Assembly: GCF_013044505.1 (NCBI RefSeq)
Contig: NZ_JABERD010000011.1
Span: 1-64,000, forward strand
Reading direction: 5' to 3'
DNA length: 64,000 bases
From: Streptomyces sp. S3(2020)
Lineage (GTDB): Bacteria > Actinomycetota > Actinomycetes > Streptomycetales > Streptomycetaceae
Shown: positions 1 to 9,826 of the stretch, in pieces
Layout: each line of letters starts with the position of its first letter
Numbering within the stretch: the first letter of the stretch is position 1
Translations under genes and position numbers: made by a program
Notes under the pieces: generated by a model
The model's input: only the letters and a program-made list of their open reading frames with translations
Told to the model about the DNA's origin: nothing
Database searches by the model: none

Positions 1-5
1 CCATC

Positions 6-281
6 TCACCGGCCCAGGGGGGTGCCGGGGTCGGCGGCGGTGACGGCGACCGTGATCCGCGTGGCGCCGGCCCGCAGCCGCGCCGGGTCGAGCGTCAGGG
101 TGTCGCCGGACAGCCGGGCTCCCGGGGCGGCGGGCTGGTTGTAGAACACGAAGTCGCCGTCGCCCCGGACCCTGCCGCTGTCGTCGGTGATGAGCGCGGA
201 CACATCGAAGGGTCCGGGCACCCGGACGGTCACGGCACCGCCCGGGAGGGGCAGATTGCCCCCGGGGACCAACTCGGTCAT
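6..281 (-). CDS. Short TerD-family protein (N-terminal part only)
   Basis: The 91-residue product starts MTELVPGGNLPLPGG and continues with the beta-strand pattern typical of the TerD/tellurium-resistance N-terminus (VRVPGPFDVSALITDD, FVFYNQP). TerD domains are usually about 190 residues, so this product holds only the first half and stops at TGA (6-8). The start at 281 has an AGGA about 9 bases upstream; an in-frame start further upstream adds residues unlike the family. A run of six G lies at 17-22, just before the stop, so a frameshift is possible, but only five bases remain before the window edge. TerD proteins bind calcium and act in stress responses. The role here is inferred from family only. 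Confidence 0.6.
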   Translation of the reverse strand: MTELVPGGNLPLPGGAVTVRVPGPFDVSALITDDSGRVRGDGDFVFYNQPAAPGARLSGDTLTLDPARLRAGATRITVAVTAADPGTPLGR

Positions 282-363
282 CGCGCCGTCCTGGTGTCGT
301 CGTACGGAACCCGCTGGGGGTTGTCCGAAGAACGTGCGCCCGGTCACCGGGGTTCCCGCCCGG

Positions 364-1893
<1,530 letters not shown>

Positions 1894-3651
1894 GTGCGTA
1901 GACCCCATATACGCAGCCTGGCCGTCGCCGTCGCGGTGACGACGGCCGCCACGGGGCTCGCGGGCACGGCCTTCGCCGACCCGTCCACGGGGCAGCCGGG
2001 GAAGGCCCCGGCCGTCACCGCCACGTCCGTCGTCGAGGCGGCCCGCGCCGCCGCGTTCGCCCACACCTCGGCCACCGGAGTCGCCCCGGGCGACGAACTC
2101 CGGGCCCAGGACGTGCTGATCGACCCGGAGGGCGCCCGGCACGTCCGGTTCGTCCGGGCCCATCGCGGCATGCCGGTCCTCGGCGGCGACCTCGTCGTCC
2201 ACCTCACCGAGCAGTTGGCCTACGCGGGCGTCACCCGGGCGGCCGACCACACCGTCGAGCCCAAGGCCACGAGCGCCCGGCTGACGGCCCAGCAGGCCCA
2301 GGAGCGCGCCGCCGCCGTCGCCGAGGGGGACGCCGGCCCGGCGGAACTCGTCGTCGACGCCCGTGACGGTGCCTCGGCCCTCGCCTACCAGGTCCGGGTC
2401 ACCGGCAGCGCCACCACCGAGGCGGGCGGCTCCCGCACGGTCGTCGTCGACGCCGTCACCGGCAAGGTGCGCAGCAACACACCGGACAGCGACGAGTTCC
2501 TCTCGCCCCAGCTCATCGACACCCTGCGCGAGCGCGGCGAGAAGCTGGACCCGGCCACCGGCACCGCCCCGCGGGCCGACGCCCTCGCGGCGACCGCCTC
2601 CGGCACCGGCAACTCCCTCTTCGCCGGCAAGGTCACCCTGACCACCACCAAGACGGGCAGCCGCAGCTACCTCCTCAAGGACCCCAACCGCTGGGGCACC
2701 GAGACCCGGGACGCGAAGGGCCAGGAACTGGAGAACTTCGCCCGCGGCAAGAAGTTCACCAGCACCACCAACAAGTGGGGCAACGGCACCGTCGCCAACC
2801 GCGCCAGCGCCGCCGTCGACGCCCAGTACGGCATCACCAAGACCCTGGACTTCTACAAGAAGACCTTCGGCCGCAAGGGCATCGCCAACAACTCCAAGGG
2901 CGCCAAGGCGATGGTCCACTTCGGCAACAAGGTGGCCAACGCGTTCTGGGACCCGGCCTGCGGCTGCATGCTGTACGGCGACGGCGACGGCGACATGTTC
3001 AAGAAGCCGCTCGTCGTCCTCGACGTCACCGGCCACGAACTCACCCACGGAGTCGTGGACGCCACCGCCCGCCTGGAGCCCACCCGCGTGGACGCGGACG
3101 GCAACCAGTACGGCGAGGCCGGCTCCCTCAACGAGTCGCTGGCCGACATCTTCGGCTCGAACGTCGAGTTCAGCGCCAACAACCCGAAGAACCCGCCGAA
3201 CTACCTGCTCGGCGAGAAGCTCGGCCTGGACCAGAAGTTCCTGCGCCGCCTCGACAAGCCCTCCCTGGACGTCCTCGAAGGCGCCATCGACTACTGGTCA
3301 CCGGCCGTCTACGACGCCGAGGTCCACGCCGGCTCCGGCGTCTCCTCGCACGCGTACTACCTGCTCGCGGAGGGCAGCGGCCGCAAGAAGATCGGCAGCG
3401 TCACCTACGACTCGCCGACCGTCGACGGCCTGCCCGCGAAGGGCATCGGACGCGCCAAGGCCACGGCCGTCTACTACCGCGCCCTGACCCGCTACATGGT
3501 CTCCACCACCGACTTCCACGACGCCCGCACGGCGACCCTGAAGGCGGCGAAGGACCTCTACGGGGCGGGCAGCACCGAGTACAAGGCGGTGAACCGGTCC
3601 TGGGCCGCCGTCAACGTGACCGCGGCCAACACCCCGGCCGCCCGGCACTGA
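1894..3651 (+). CDS. Secreted neutral metalloprotease, M4 (thermolysin) family
   Basis: The 585-residue preproprotein has a signal peptide ending at AFA (about residue 28), a propeptide of FTP/PepSY type to roughly residue 235, and a thermolysin-like catalytic domain. The zinc site is HELTH at 381-385 with the third ligand Glu414 in SLNESLADIFG; a downstream HAGSGVSSHAYY segment supplies the transition-state His. The enzyme is an extracellular endopeptidase activated by removal of its propeptide. The GTG start at 1894 is preceded by GAAGGAA. The gene ends 15 bases before a convergent gene and stands alone. Confidence 0.93.
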   Translation: MRRPHIRSLAVAVAVTTAATGLAGTAFADPSTGQPGKAPAVTATSVVEAARAAAFAHTSATGVAPGDELRAQDVLIDPEGARHVRFVRAHRGMPVLGGDLVVHLTEQLAYAGVTRAADHTVEPKATSARLTAQQAQERAAAVAEGDAGPAELVVDARDGASALAYQVRVTGSATTEAGGSRTVVVDAVTGKVRSNTPDSDEFLSPQLIDTLRERGEKLDPATGTAPRADALAATASGTGNSLFAGKVTLTTTKTGSRSYLLKDPNRWGTETRDAKGQELENFARGKKFTSTTNKWGNGTVANRASAAVDAQYGITKTLDFYKKTFGRKGIANNSKGAKAMVHFGNKVANAFWDPACGCMLYGDGDGDMFKKPLVVLDVTGHELTHGVVDATARLEPTRVDADGNQYGEAGSLNESLADIFGSNVEFSANNPKNPPNYLLGEKLGLDQKFLRRLDKPSLDVLEGAIDYWSPAVYDAEVHAGSGVSSHAYYLLAEGSGRKKIGSVTYDSPTVDGLPAKGIGRAKATAVYYRALTRYMVSTTDFHDARTATLKAAKDLYGAGSTEYKAVNRSWAAVNVTAANTPAARH

Positions 3652-3666
3652 CGGCGCACCGCACGG

Positions 3667-4407
3667 TCAGGCCCACTGTCTCTCCACCTCGTCGGCCACC
3701 CCGAACCCGGCGCCGCAGGAGGGGCAGTGGGCCCTGCCGAAGACATACGTCAGGGCAAGGGCCACCTCGTCCCGGCCCGCCTCCACGGCCTCCCGGTGAA
3801 GACGCGCGCCGATCCCCTCCAGCCGCTCCGGGGTCGCCGGCGCGAGCCGTACCCGGCCCTCCTCGTCCGCCGCGCCCGGGCCGGTCACATAGTCGCCCGA
3901 CACGGAGAAGTAGCCGTGCGAACCGAAGGCGACGAAGAGGCCGTCCTCGCACGCGGGGCACTCCAGCTCGTACTCCTCGCTGAGCAGTCCCTCCAGCGCC
4001 GCGGCCCACACTCCGGCGTCCTCGAAGGCCAGCAGGGCCATCTGCAGATAGACGAAGTCGCCCATCCCCAGATCCCGGGCGGCGAAGAGCCCGCGCGCGA
4101 CGCCCAGCAACTCCTCGATCTCGTGGGCGTACTGCTCGCGGCGGGCGGTGTCCGGGTCCGTCGTGATCAGCCCGGCCATCAGCACCGCCTGGAGCGGCTC
4201 GCCGGGGGCCCGGCCCCGAGCGATGTCCGCGAGGACCGGCATCGCCGCCCAGCTCGCCTCGTACACCGACCCCTGATGACAGAGCGCGGACCACAGGTCG
4301 CTCCACACCTTGTCGTCGTCGGGGCCGCCGAGCCGCGCGAAGAGCCCCGGGATGTCCTCCGCGCTGCCGTAGGCGTGCGTCAGCCCGGCCCAATCGATCG
4401 TCGTCAT
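3667..4407 (-). CDS. Conserved hypothetical protein with two CxxC pairs
   Basis: The 246-residue soluble protein starts MTTIDWAGLTHAYG. It is rich in alternating helices (WSDLWSALCHQGSVYEASWAAMPVLADIA), as in HEAT-like proteins of actinomycetes. Two CxxC pairs, ECPACE in the middle and HCPSCG near the C-terminus, could together bind one zinc ion. I do not recognise a characterised function. It is convergent with the M4 protease gene and divergent from the ROK regulator, so it appears to be its own transcription unit. Confidence 0.75.
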   Translation of the reverse strand: MTTIDWAGLTHAYGSAEDIPGLFARLGGPDDDKVWSDLWSALCHQGSVYEASWAAMPVLADIARGRAPGEPLQAVLMAGLITTDPDTARREQYAHEIEELLGVARGLFAARDLGMGDFVYLQMALLAFEDAGVWAAALEGLLSEEYELECPACEDGLFVAFGSHGYFSVSGDYVTGPGAADEEGRVRLAPATPERLEGIGARLHREAVEAGRDEVALALTYVFGRAHCPSCGAGFGVADEVERQWA

Positions 4408-4466
4408 GGGGTGATTGTGCCGCCCGGCACTGACAGCCCGGTCACAGACGAATCCTGCTTCTTTTA

Positions 4467-4495
4467 TTGACGACGGAAAAGAACACCTCTAAGTT
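4467..4495 (+). promoter_or_regulatory. Candidate promoter giving a leaderless ROK mRNA
   Basis: TTGACG (4467-4472) is followed by a 17-base spacer and TAAGTT (4490-4495, matching TANNNT). The ATG at 4503 begins seven bases after the -10 box, which is where transcription would start. No Shine-Dalgarno sequence precedes this ATG, so a leaderless transcript is likely. The TTG at 4467 could be taken as a start codon, but it coincides with the -35 box. Confidence 0.6.
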
Positions 4496-4502
4496 CCCGG
4501 CC

Positions 4503-5669
4503 ATGCGCCCGATCACTCGCGCCGAGACGTTCCCCGCGAACACCCCCGCCGCCGCACAGGTGTTCACCACCGTGCTGTCCCAAGGCCCGCTCACCCGACT
4601 GGAGGTGGCCCGGCGGGTGGGGCTGTCCGCGGCCGCCGTCACCAAGGCGGTCCGGCCCCTCATCGAGGCCGGCTACCTGGTGGAGGGCGCGGACGACGAG
4701 GCCCGCCCCGCACTCGGGCGGCCCGCGAACCTGGTGCGGGTCGACGGTGGACGCGCCCTGTTCATCGGCGTCAAGGTGACCGGCGACGAGATCATCGGCG
4801 TCCTCACCGACCTGTGCTGCCGCATCCGCGTCGCCCGTCGGGTGCCGCTTCCCGACCGTGCCGCCAAGGCGGTGCTGGCGTCGATCGCGGACCTGGTCCA
4901 GGACCTGCTGACCGAGGCGGGCGGCGTCCCGGTACTGGGCCTCGGCGTCGCCGTCTCCGGAGACGTGGACCGGACCGAAGGCACCGTCCGCTACTCGCCG
5001 TTCCTCGACTGGCGCGACGTACCCCTCGCCGAACTCACCACCCTGACCACCGGATTGCCGGTCACCGTCGACAACGACGTACGCGCCCTGACCGTCGCCG
5101 AGCAGTGGTTCGGCGCCGGCGCGGGCCTGTCCGACTTCGCCGTGGTGACCGTCGGCGCGGGCATCGGCTGCGGCCTCGTGGTGCACGGCCGGGTGGTCGC
5201 CGGGGCGCACGGCGTGGCCGGCGAGATCGGCCATGTGACCGTCGATCCGAACGGCCCCCTGTGCCACTGCGGCAACCGCGGTTGTGTGGAGGCGATCGCG
5301 GGAGAGGCCGCGATCGTCCGCCGGATCCAGGAGATCACCGGCGTCGAACCCGCCGACGCGGCCGAGGCGTTGACCCTGGCCCGCCGGGGTGTCGCCGGAG
5401 CCCGCGAGGTGTACGCGCGGGCCGGCGAGGCGATCGGCCGCGGCATCGCCACCGTCGCCAACCTCCTGGGCCCCGAACGCGTGATCATCTCCGGCGAGGG
5501 ACTCGCCGCCTACGACCTGTTCGCCGAACAGATCCGTGACGCGTTCGTCGCGGCCGCCTTCGGCTCCGCCGCACAGTGCGACGTCCAGACCCGCCCACTG
5601 CCCTTCGAGGAGTGGGCCCGCGGGGCCGCGGCCACCGCCATCCAGTCCTTCGTCCGAGCCGACACATAA
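4503..5669 (+). CDS. ROK-family transcriptional regulator of the glycosidase operon
   Basis: The 388-residue protein has an N-terminal winged helix-turn-helix (LTRLEVARRVGLSAAAVTKA) followed by a ROK sugar-kinase-like domain. This includes the zinc-binding CHCGNRGCVE motif and a DNDVRALTVAE segment. ROK repressors bind a sugar ligand and release DNA. The ATG at 4503 is chosen because a good promoter places the transcription start on it and there is no ribosome-binding site, which suggests a leaderless message. The GH27 gene begins 26 bases downstream on the same strand, so the regulator probably controls and is co-transcribed with the glycosidase operon. The ligand is unknown, presumably a galactose-, arabinose- or fucose-type sugar. 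Confidence 0.88.
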   Translation: MRPITRAETFPANTPAAAQVFTTVLSQGPLTRLEVARRVGLSAAAVTKAVRPLIEAGYLVEGADDEARPALGRPANLVRVDGGRALFIGVKVTGDEIIGVLTDLCCRIRVARRVPLPDRAAKAVLASIADLVQDLLTEAGGVPVLGLGVAVSGDVDRTEGTVRYSPFLDWRDVPLAELTTLTTGLPVTVDNDVRALTVAEQWFGAGAGLSDFAVVTVGAGIGCGLVVHGRVVAGAHGVAGEIGHVTVDPNGPLCHCGNRGCVEAIAGEAAIVRRIQEITGVEPADAAEALTLARRGVAGAREVYARAGEAIGRGIATVANLLGPERVIISGEGLAAYDLFAEQIRDAFVAAAFGSAAQCDVQTRPLPFEEWARGAAATAIQSFVRADT

Positions 5670-5695
5670 CCCCCACGACCCAGGAGGTACGACCC

Positions 5696-7492
5696 ATGCG
5701 GTCATCCTCGTACTCCGTCATGCCCGCACGCACCCTCAGAGCCCTGGTGGTCCTGACCCTCGCCGCCGGTGCCGTCACCACCGCACCGACGGCCGGCGCC
5801 GAGACCGCCGCTCCCGCCCTCGCCGCCAAGCCCTACATGGGCTGGTCCAGCTGGAGCATGCAGTCGTCCAAGTACCCCGGCCTCAACCCGGACGGCGACT
5901 ACAGCTACCTCACCGAGGCCAACGTCCTCAAGCAGAGCGACGCGATGGCCGCCAAGCTCAAGAAGTACGGCTACGAATACGTCAACATCGACGCCGGCTG
6001 GTGGATGGACAAGACCTGGAAGTCCGGGTTCGACCGGTACGGGCGCCAGCAGGCCGACCCGGTCCGCTTCCCCAGCGGCATGAAGGCCGTCGCCGACCGC
6101 ATCCACGCCAAGGGCCTCAAGGCCGGCATCTACCTGCCGGCCGGCCTGGAGAAGGGGGCCTACGGCGACGGGCAGACACCGATCTGGAACGCCGACGGCT
6201 GCACCACCGCGGACATCGTCTACGGCGACCTGCGCACCACCAACGGCTGGGACAGCTCCTACAAACTCGACTTCTCCCGCCCCTGCACCGCGAAGTACAT
6301 CGACTCCCAGGCCCGGATGATCGCCGACTGGGGCTACGACTTCCTCAAGCTCGACGGCGTCGGCCCCGGCTCCGGCAAGAGCGGCGACCAGTACGACAAC
6401 GTTGCCGACGTGGCCGCCTGGAACAAGGCCATCGCCGCCACCGGCCGCCCCATCCACCTCGAACTCTCCTGGTCCCTCGACATCGGCCACGCCGCCGACT
6501 GGAAGAAGTACTCCCAGGGCTGGCGCCTCGACACCGACGTCGAGTGCTACTGCAACACCCTCGTCAGCTGGGAGAACTCCGTCGACGACCGCTGGGACGA
6601 CACCCCCGCGTGGACCCGGCACGCCGGACCGGGCGGCTGGAACGACCTCGACTCCCTCGACGTCGGCAACGGCGAGATGGACGGCCTCACCAAGGCGGAA
6701 CGGCAGAGCTACGCCACCCTGTGGGCCATCGCCAAGTCCCCCCTCTACACCGGCGACGACCTCACCCGCCTCGACTCCTACGGCCTGTCCCTGCTGACCA
6801 ACCGCGAGGTCATCGCGATCGACCAGGGCGCCAACCCGCCCGCACACCCGGTCACCCCGTCCGACCCCCAGCAGGTGTGGGCCGCGAAGAACACCGACGG
6901 GACGTACACCGTCGCCCTGTTCAACCTCGCCGACCGCCCCGCCGCCGTCACCGCCGACTGGACCGCCCTCGGTTTCACCGGCAAGGCCGCCGTCCGGGAC
7001 CTCTGGAACCACGAGAACCTCGGCACGTACAAGAACCGGATCACCCAGGCCCTCCCCGCCCACGGCTCCCGCCTCTTCACGGTCACTCCGCGCGGCACCG
7101 CGCTGAAGTGGACCGGCGTGGAGGCCGAGTCCCCGGCGAACACCCTCGTCGGCAACGCCTCGGTCGCCGACTGCTCCGCCTGCTCCGACGGGAAGAAGGT
7201 CGGCAACTTGTACCTCGGCGGCAAGCTCACCTTCAACGACGTGATCGTCCCCAAGGCCGGCACCTACCAGATCAAGGTCTCCTACATCAGCGGTGACGCC
7301 CGCTCCGTGGACGTCTCCGCGAACGGCGGCGGCGCCACCCGCCACAAGCTCCCCGCGACCGGCGACTGGGGGACGGTGTCCAGCGTCCACGTGCCCGTGA
7401 CGCTCAAGGCGGGCGCCAACACGATCACCTTCGACAGCGGCACCGGCTACGCGCCGGACATCGACCGGATCGACATCCCCCAGTCGTCCTGA
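5696..7492 (+). CDS. Secreted GH27 glycosidase (alpha-galactosidase or beta-L-arabinopyranosidase) with CBM35-like domain
   Basis: The 598-residue protein has a signal peptide (about 1-36), a GH27 (beta/alpha)8 domain to about residue 390, a beta-sandwich, and a C-terminal CBM35-like module from about 475. The nucleophile motif is FLKLDG (Asp220); the acid/base Asp probably lies in RLDTDVECYC. The sugar-binding pair that is Asp-Asp in GH27 alpha-galactosidases reads NIDAGW here (Asp99-Ala100). A change at that position is known in the GH27 beta-L-arabinopyranosidase, so the substrate could lack the galactose C6 hydroxymethyl. A strong AGGAGG sits eight bases before the ATG at 5696. It lies between the ROK regulator and the GH95 gene in one operon. 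Confidence 0.87.
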   Translation: MRSSSYSVMPARTLRALVVLTLAAGAVTTAPTAGAETAAPALAAKPYMGWSSWSMQSSKYPGLNPDGDYSYLTEANVLKQSDAMAAKLKKYGYEYVNIDAGWWMDKTWKSGFDRYGRQQADPVRFPSGMKAVADRIHAKGLKAGIYLPAGLEKGAYGDGQTPIWNADGCTTADIVYGDLRTTNGWDSSYKLDFSRPCTAKYIDSQARMIADWGYDFLKLDGVGPGSGKSGDQYDNVADVAAWNKAIAATGRPIHLELSWSLDIGHAADWKKYSQGWRLDTDVECYCNTLVSWENSVDDRWDDTPAWTRHAGPGGWNDLDSLDVGNGEMDGLTKAERQSYATLWAIAKSPLYTGDDLTRLDSYGLSLLTNREVIAIDQGANPPAHPVTPSDPQQVWAAKNTDGTYTVALFNLADRPAAVTADWTALGFTGKAAVRDLWNHENLGTYKNRITQALPAHGSRLFTVTPRGTALKWTGVEAESPANTLVGNASVADCSACSDGKKVGNLYLGGKLTFNDVIVPKAGTYQIKVSYISGDARSVDVSANGGGATRHKLPATGDWGTVSSVHVPVTLKAGANTITFDSGTGYAPDIDRIDIPQSS

Positions 7493-7513
7493 GCGAGCCT
7501 CACAGGAGCCGTC

Positions 7514-9826
7514 ATGAACACCGGACCGTCCAGACGTGGCGTCCTCACCCTCGCCACGGCGACCGGCGCCCTCACCCTGCTGCCCACGCCCACGGCGACA
7601 GCCGCCCCCCGGAGCGACGAACTCCGGTGGCAGGCCCCCGCCGACGAGCACTCGATGATCGAACAAGGACTGCCCGTCGGCAACGGCCGCCTCGGCGCCC
7701 TCGCGAGCAACGACCCCGGCCGCGAACTCCTCCTCGTCACCGACGCCACCATGTGGACCGGCGGCCGCAACGACACCCTCGACACCGACGGTCAGTTCCC
7801 CTACAGCCGCCAGGACTTCGGCTCGTTCACCCTGCTCGCCCGCCTCACCGTCGACCTACCCGACCACGACCTGTCCGCCGTCTCCGGCTACCGCCGCACC
7901 CTCGACCTCGCCCGAGGCGTCCTCACCACGTCGTACGTCCGCTCCGGAGTGACGTACCGGCGGCAGATCTTCGCCAGCCGGCCCGACGACGTGATCGTCC
8001 TGCACTTCTCCCAGAGCGGCGGCGGCCGCTACACCGGTACCGTCACCCTGGCGGGCACACACGGCGAGGACCCCGAGGTGTCCTTCGGGGCCACCCTCCC
8101 GAACGGACTGCGCTACGGTGCCGCCGTCACCGCGCACGGCAGCGGAGGGCACGTCCGGGTCGAGGGCCCGCACCTCACCTTCGACGGGTGCCGGGACCTC
8201 ACCGTGATCGTGGCCGCAGGCACCGACTACGCGCCCGTCGCCCCCCACTACCGGGACCCGTCCCGCCACCCCGACACACTGGCCCGCACCAAGGTCCGGG
8301 CCGCCGCACGCCGTACGGCGGACACCCTGCTGCGCACCCATGTCGCCGATCACCAGGCCCTGTTCGGGCAGTTCGACGTCTCCCTCGGCACGTCGTCCGA
8401 GGAACAGCGCTCCCTCGACACCTGGGAGCGGATCCGGGCCCGCGCCCGGGACGACGTGCCCGATCCCGAACTGGAGTCCCAGTACCTTCAGTTCGGCCGG
8501 TACCTGATGATCGCGGGCTCACGCGGCAGCCTGCCCCTCAACCTCCAGGGGCTGTGGCTCGACGGCAACGACCCGGACTGGATGGGCGACTACCACACCG
8601 ACATCAACCTCCAGATGAACTACTGGATGGCCGACCGCGCCGGACTGTCCCCGTGCTTCGACGCGTTCACCGACTACTGCGTCGACCAGCTCCCGTCCTG
8701 GACCGAACTGACCCGGACCCTCTTCAACGACCCCGGCAACCGCTACCGCAACTCCACCGGGAAGATCGCCGGCTGGACCGTCGCCATCTCCACCAACCCC
8801 CACGGCGGGATGGGCTGGTGGTGGCACCCGGCCGGCAACGCGTGGCTGTGCAACTCCCTCTGGGAGCACTACGAGTTCACCGGACGACGCGCCCAACTGG
8901 AGAAGATCTACCCGCTGCTCAAGGGTGCCTGCGAGTTCTGGGAGGCCCGACTGCTCACCGTCACCCTGCCGGACACCTCCCAGGAGGTGCTCGTCGCGGA
9001 CAGCGACTGGTCGCCCGAGCACGGCCCGCTCGACGCCAAGGGCATCACCTACGCCCAGGAACTCGTCCGGGATCTCTTCGGCAACTACTGCGCCGCCGCG
9101 GCGGAGTTGAAGAAGGACGCCGGCTTCGCCGACACGGTCGCAGGGCTTCGCAGGCGGCTGTATCTGCCGCGGGTCAGCCCCACCACGGGCTGGCTGGAGG
9201 AGTGGATGTCCCCCGACAACCTGGGGGAGACCACCCACCGGCACCTGTCCCCGCTCGTCGGCCTCTTCCCCGGCGACCGCATCCGGCCCGACGGCTCCAC
9301 CCCCGCCGCCCTCGTGGCGGGCGCCACCGCCCTGCTCACCGCGCGCGGCATGGACAGCTTCGGGTGGGCGAACGCCTGGCGCGCTCTGTGCTGGGCCCGG
9401 CTCAAGCACGCGGACAACGCCTACCGGCTGGTCGTCGACAACCTCCGTCCCTCGACCGGCGGCAGCAACGGCACCGCGTTCAACCTCTTCGACATCTACG
9501 AGGTGGAACAGGGCCGGGGCATCTTCCAGATCGACGGCAACCTCGGCACCCCGGCCGCGATGATCGAGATGCTGCTGTACTCGCGCCCGGGCCACGTCGA
9601 ACTCCTCCCGGCCCTCCCCGGCGCCTGGGCCGCCTCCGGCTCCCTCACCGGGGCCGGTGCGCGCGGCGGTTTCGTCGTCGATCTACGGTGGAGGGACGGG
9701 AAACCGACCGAGGTACGCATCCGCAGCGTCGGCGGCCGCACCACGACGGTCGCGTACGCCGGAACCTCCCGGACCGTGGCGCTGAAGCCCGGCGCGTCCG
9801 TCACGCTCAAGGACTTCGACCGATGA
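7514..9826 (+). CDS. Tat-exported GH95 glycoside hydrolase (alpha-L-fucosidase / alpha-L-galactosidase type)
   Basis: The 770-residue protein has a twin-arginine signal (SRRGVLTLA at 6-14). Its GH95 layout is an N-terminal beta-sandwich, an (alpha/alpha)6 barrel and a C-terminal beta domain. SPEH in the barrel carries the likely acid Glu, and FQIDGNLG the Asp that assists the base. Where I recall characterised GH95 fucosidases having Asn-Ile-Asn, this protein reads HTDINLQMNYW (Asp363-Ile-Asn365), so a catalytic Asn is replaced by Asp. GH95 enzymes release alpha-1,2-linked L-fucose or L-galactose with inversion. The gene has an AGGAG site and starts 21 bases after the GH27 gene; its stop overlaps the next start. 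Confidence 0.88.
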   Translation: MNTGPSRRGVLTLATATGALTLLPTPTATAAPRSDELRWQAPADEHSMIEQGLPVGNGRLGALASNDPGRELLLVTDATMWTGGRNDTLDTDGQFPYSRQDFGSFTLLARLTVDLPDHDLSAVSGYRRTLDLARGVLTTSYVRSGVTYRRQIFASRPDDVIVLHFSQSGGGRYTGTVTLAGTHGEDPEVSFGATLPNGLRYGAAVTAHGSGGHVRVEGPHLTFDGCRDLTVIVAAGTDYAPVAPHYRDPSRHPDTLARTKVRAAARRTADTLLRTHVADHQALFGQFDVSLGTSSEEQRSLDTWERIRARARDDVPDPELESQYLQFGRYLMIAGSRGSLPLNLQGLWLDGNDPDWMGDYHTDINLQMNYWMADRAGLSPCFDAFTDYCVDQLPSWTELTRTLFNDPGNRYRNSTGKIAGWTVAISTNPHGGMGWWWHPAGNAWLCNSLWEHYEFTGRRAQLEKIYPLLKGACEFWEARLLTVTLPDTSQEVLVADSDWSPEHGPLDAKGITYAQELVRDLFGNYCAAAAELKKDAGFADTVAGLRRRLYLPRVSPTTGWLEEWMSPDNLGETTHRHLSPLVGLFPGDRIRPDGSTPAALVAGATALLTARGMDSFGWANAWRALCWARLKHADNAYRLVVDNLRPSTGGSNGTAFNLFDIYEVEQGRGIFQIDGNLGTPAAMIEMLLYSRPGHVELLPALPGAWAASGSLTGAGARGGFVVDLRWRDGKPTEVRIRSVGGRTTTVAYAGTSRTVALKPGASVTLKDFDR

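Noticed and set aside
5702..7666. 654-codon open frame antisense to the GH27 gene
   Set aside because: Valine/glycine-rich low-complexity product with no domain; the plus strand holds a signal peptide and GH27 motifs.
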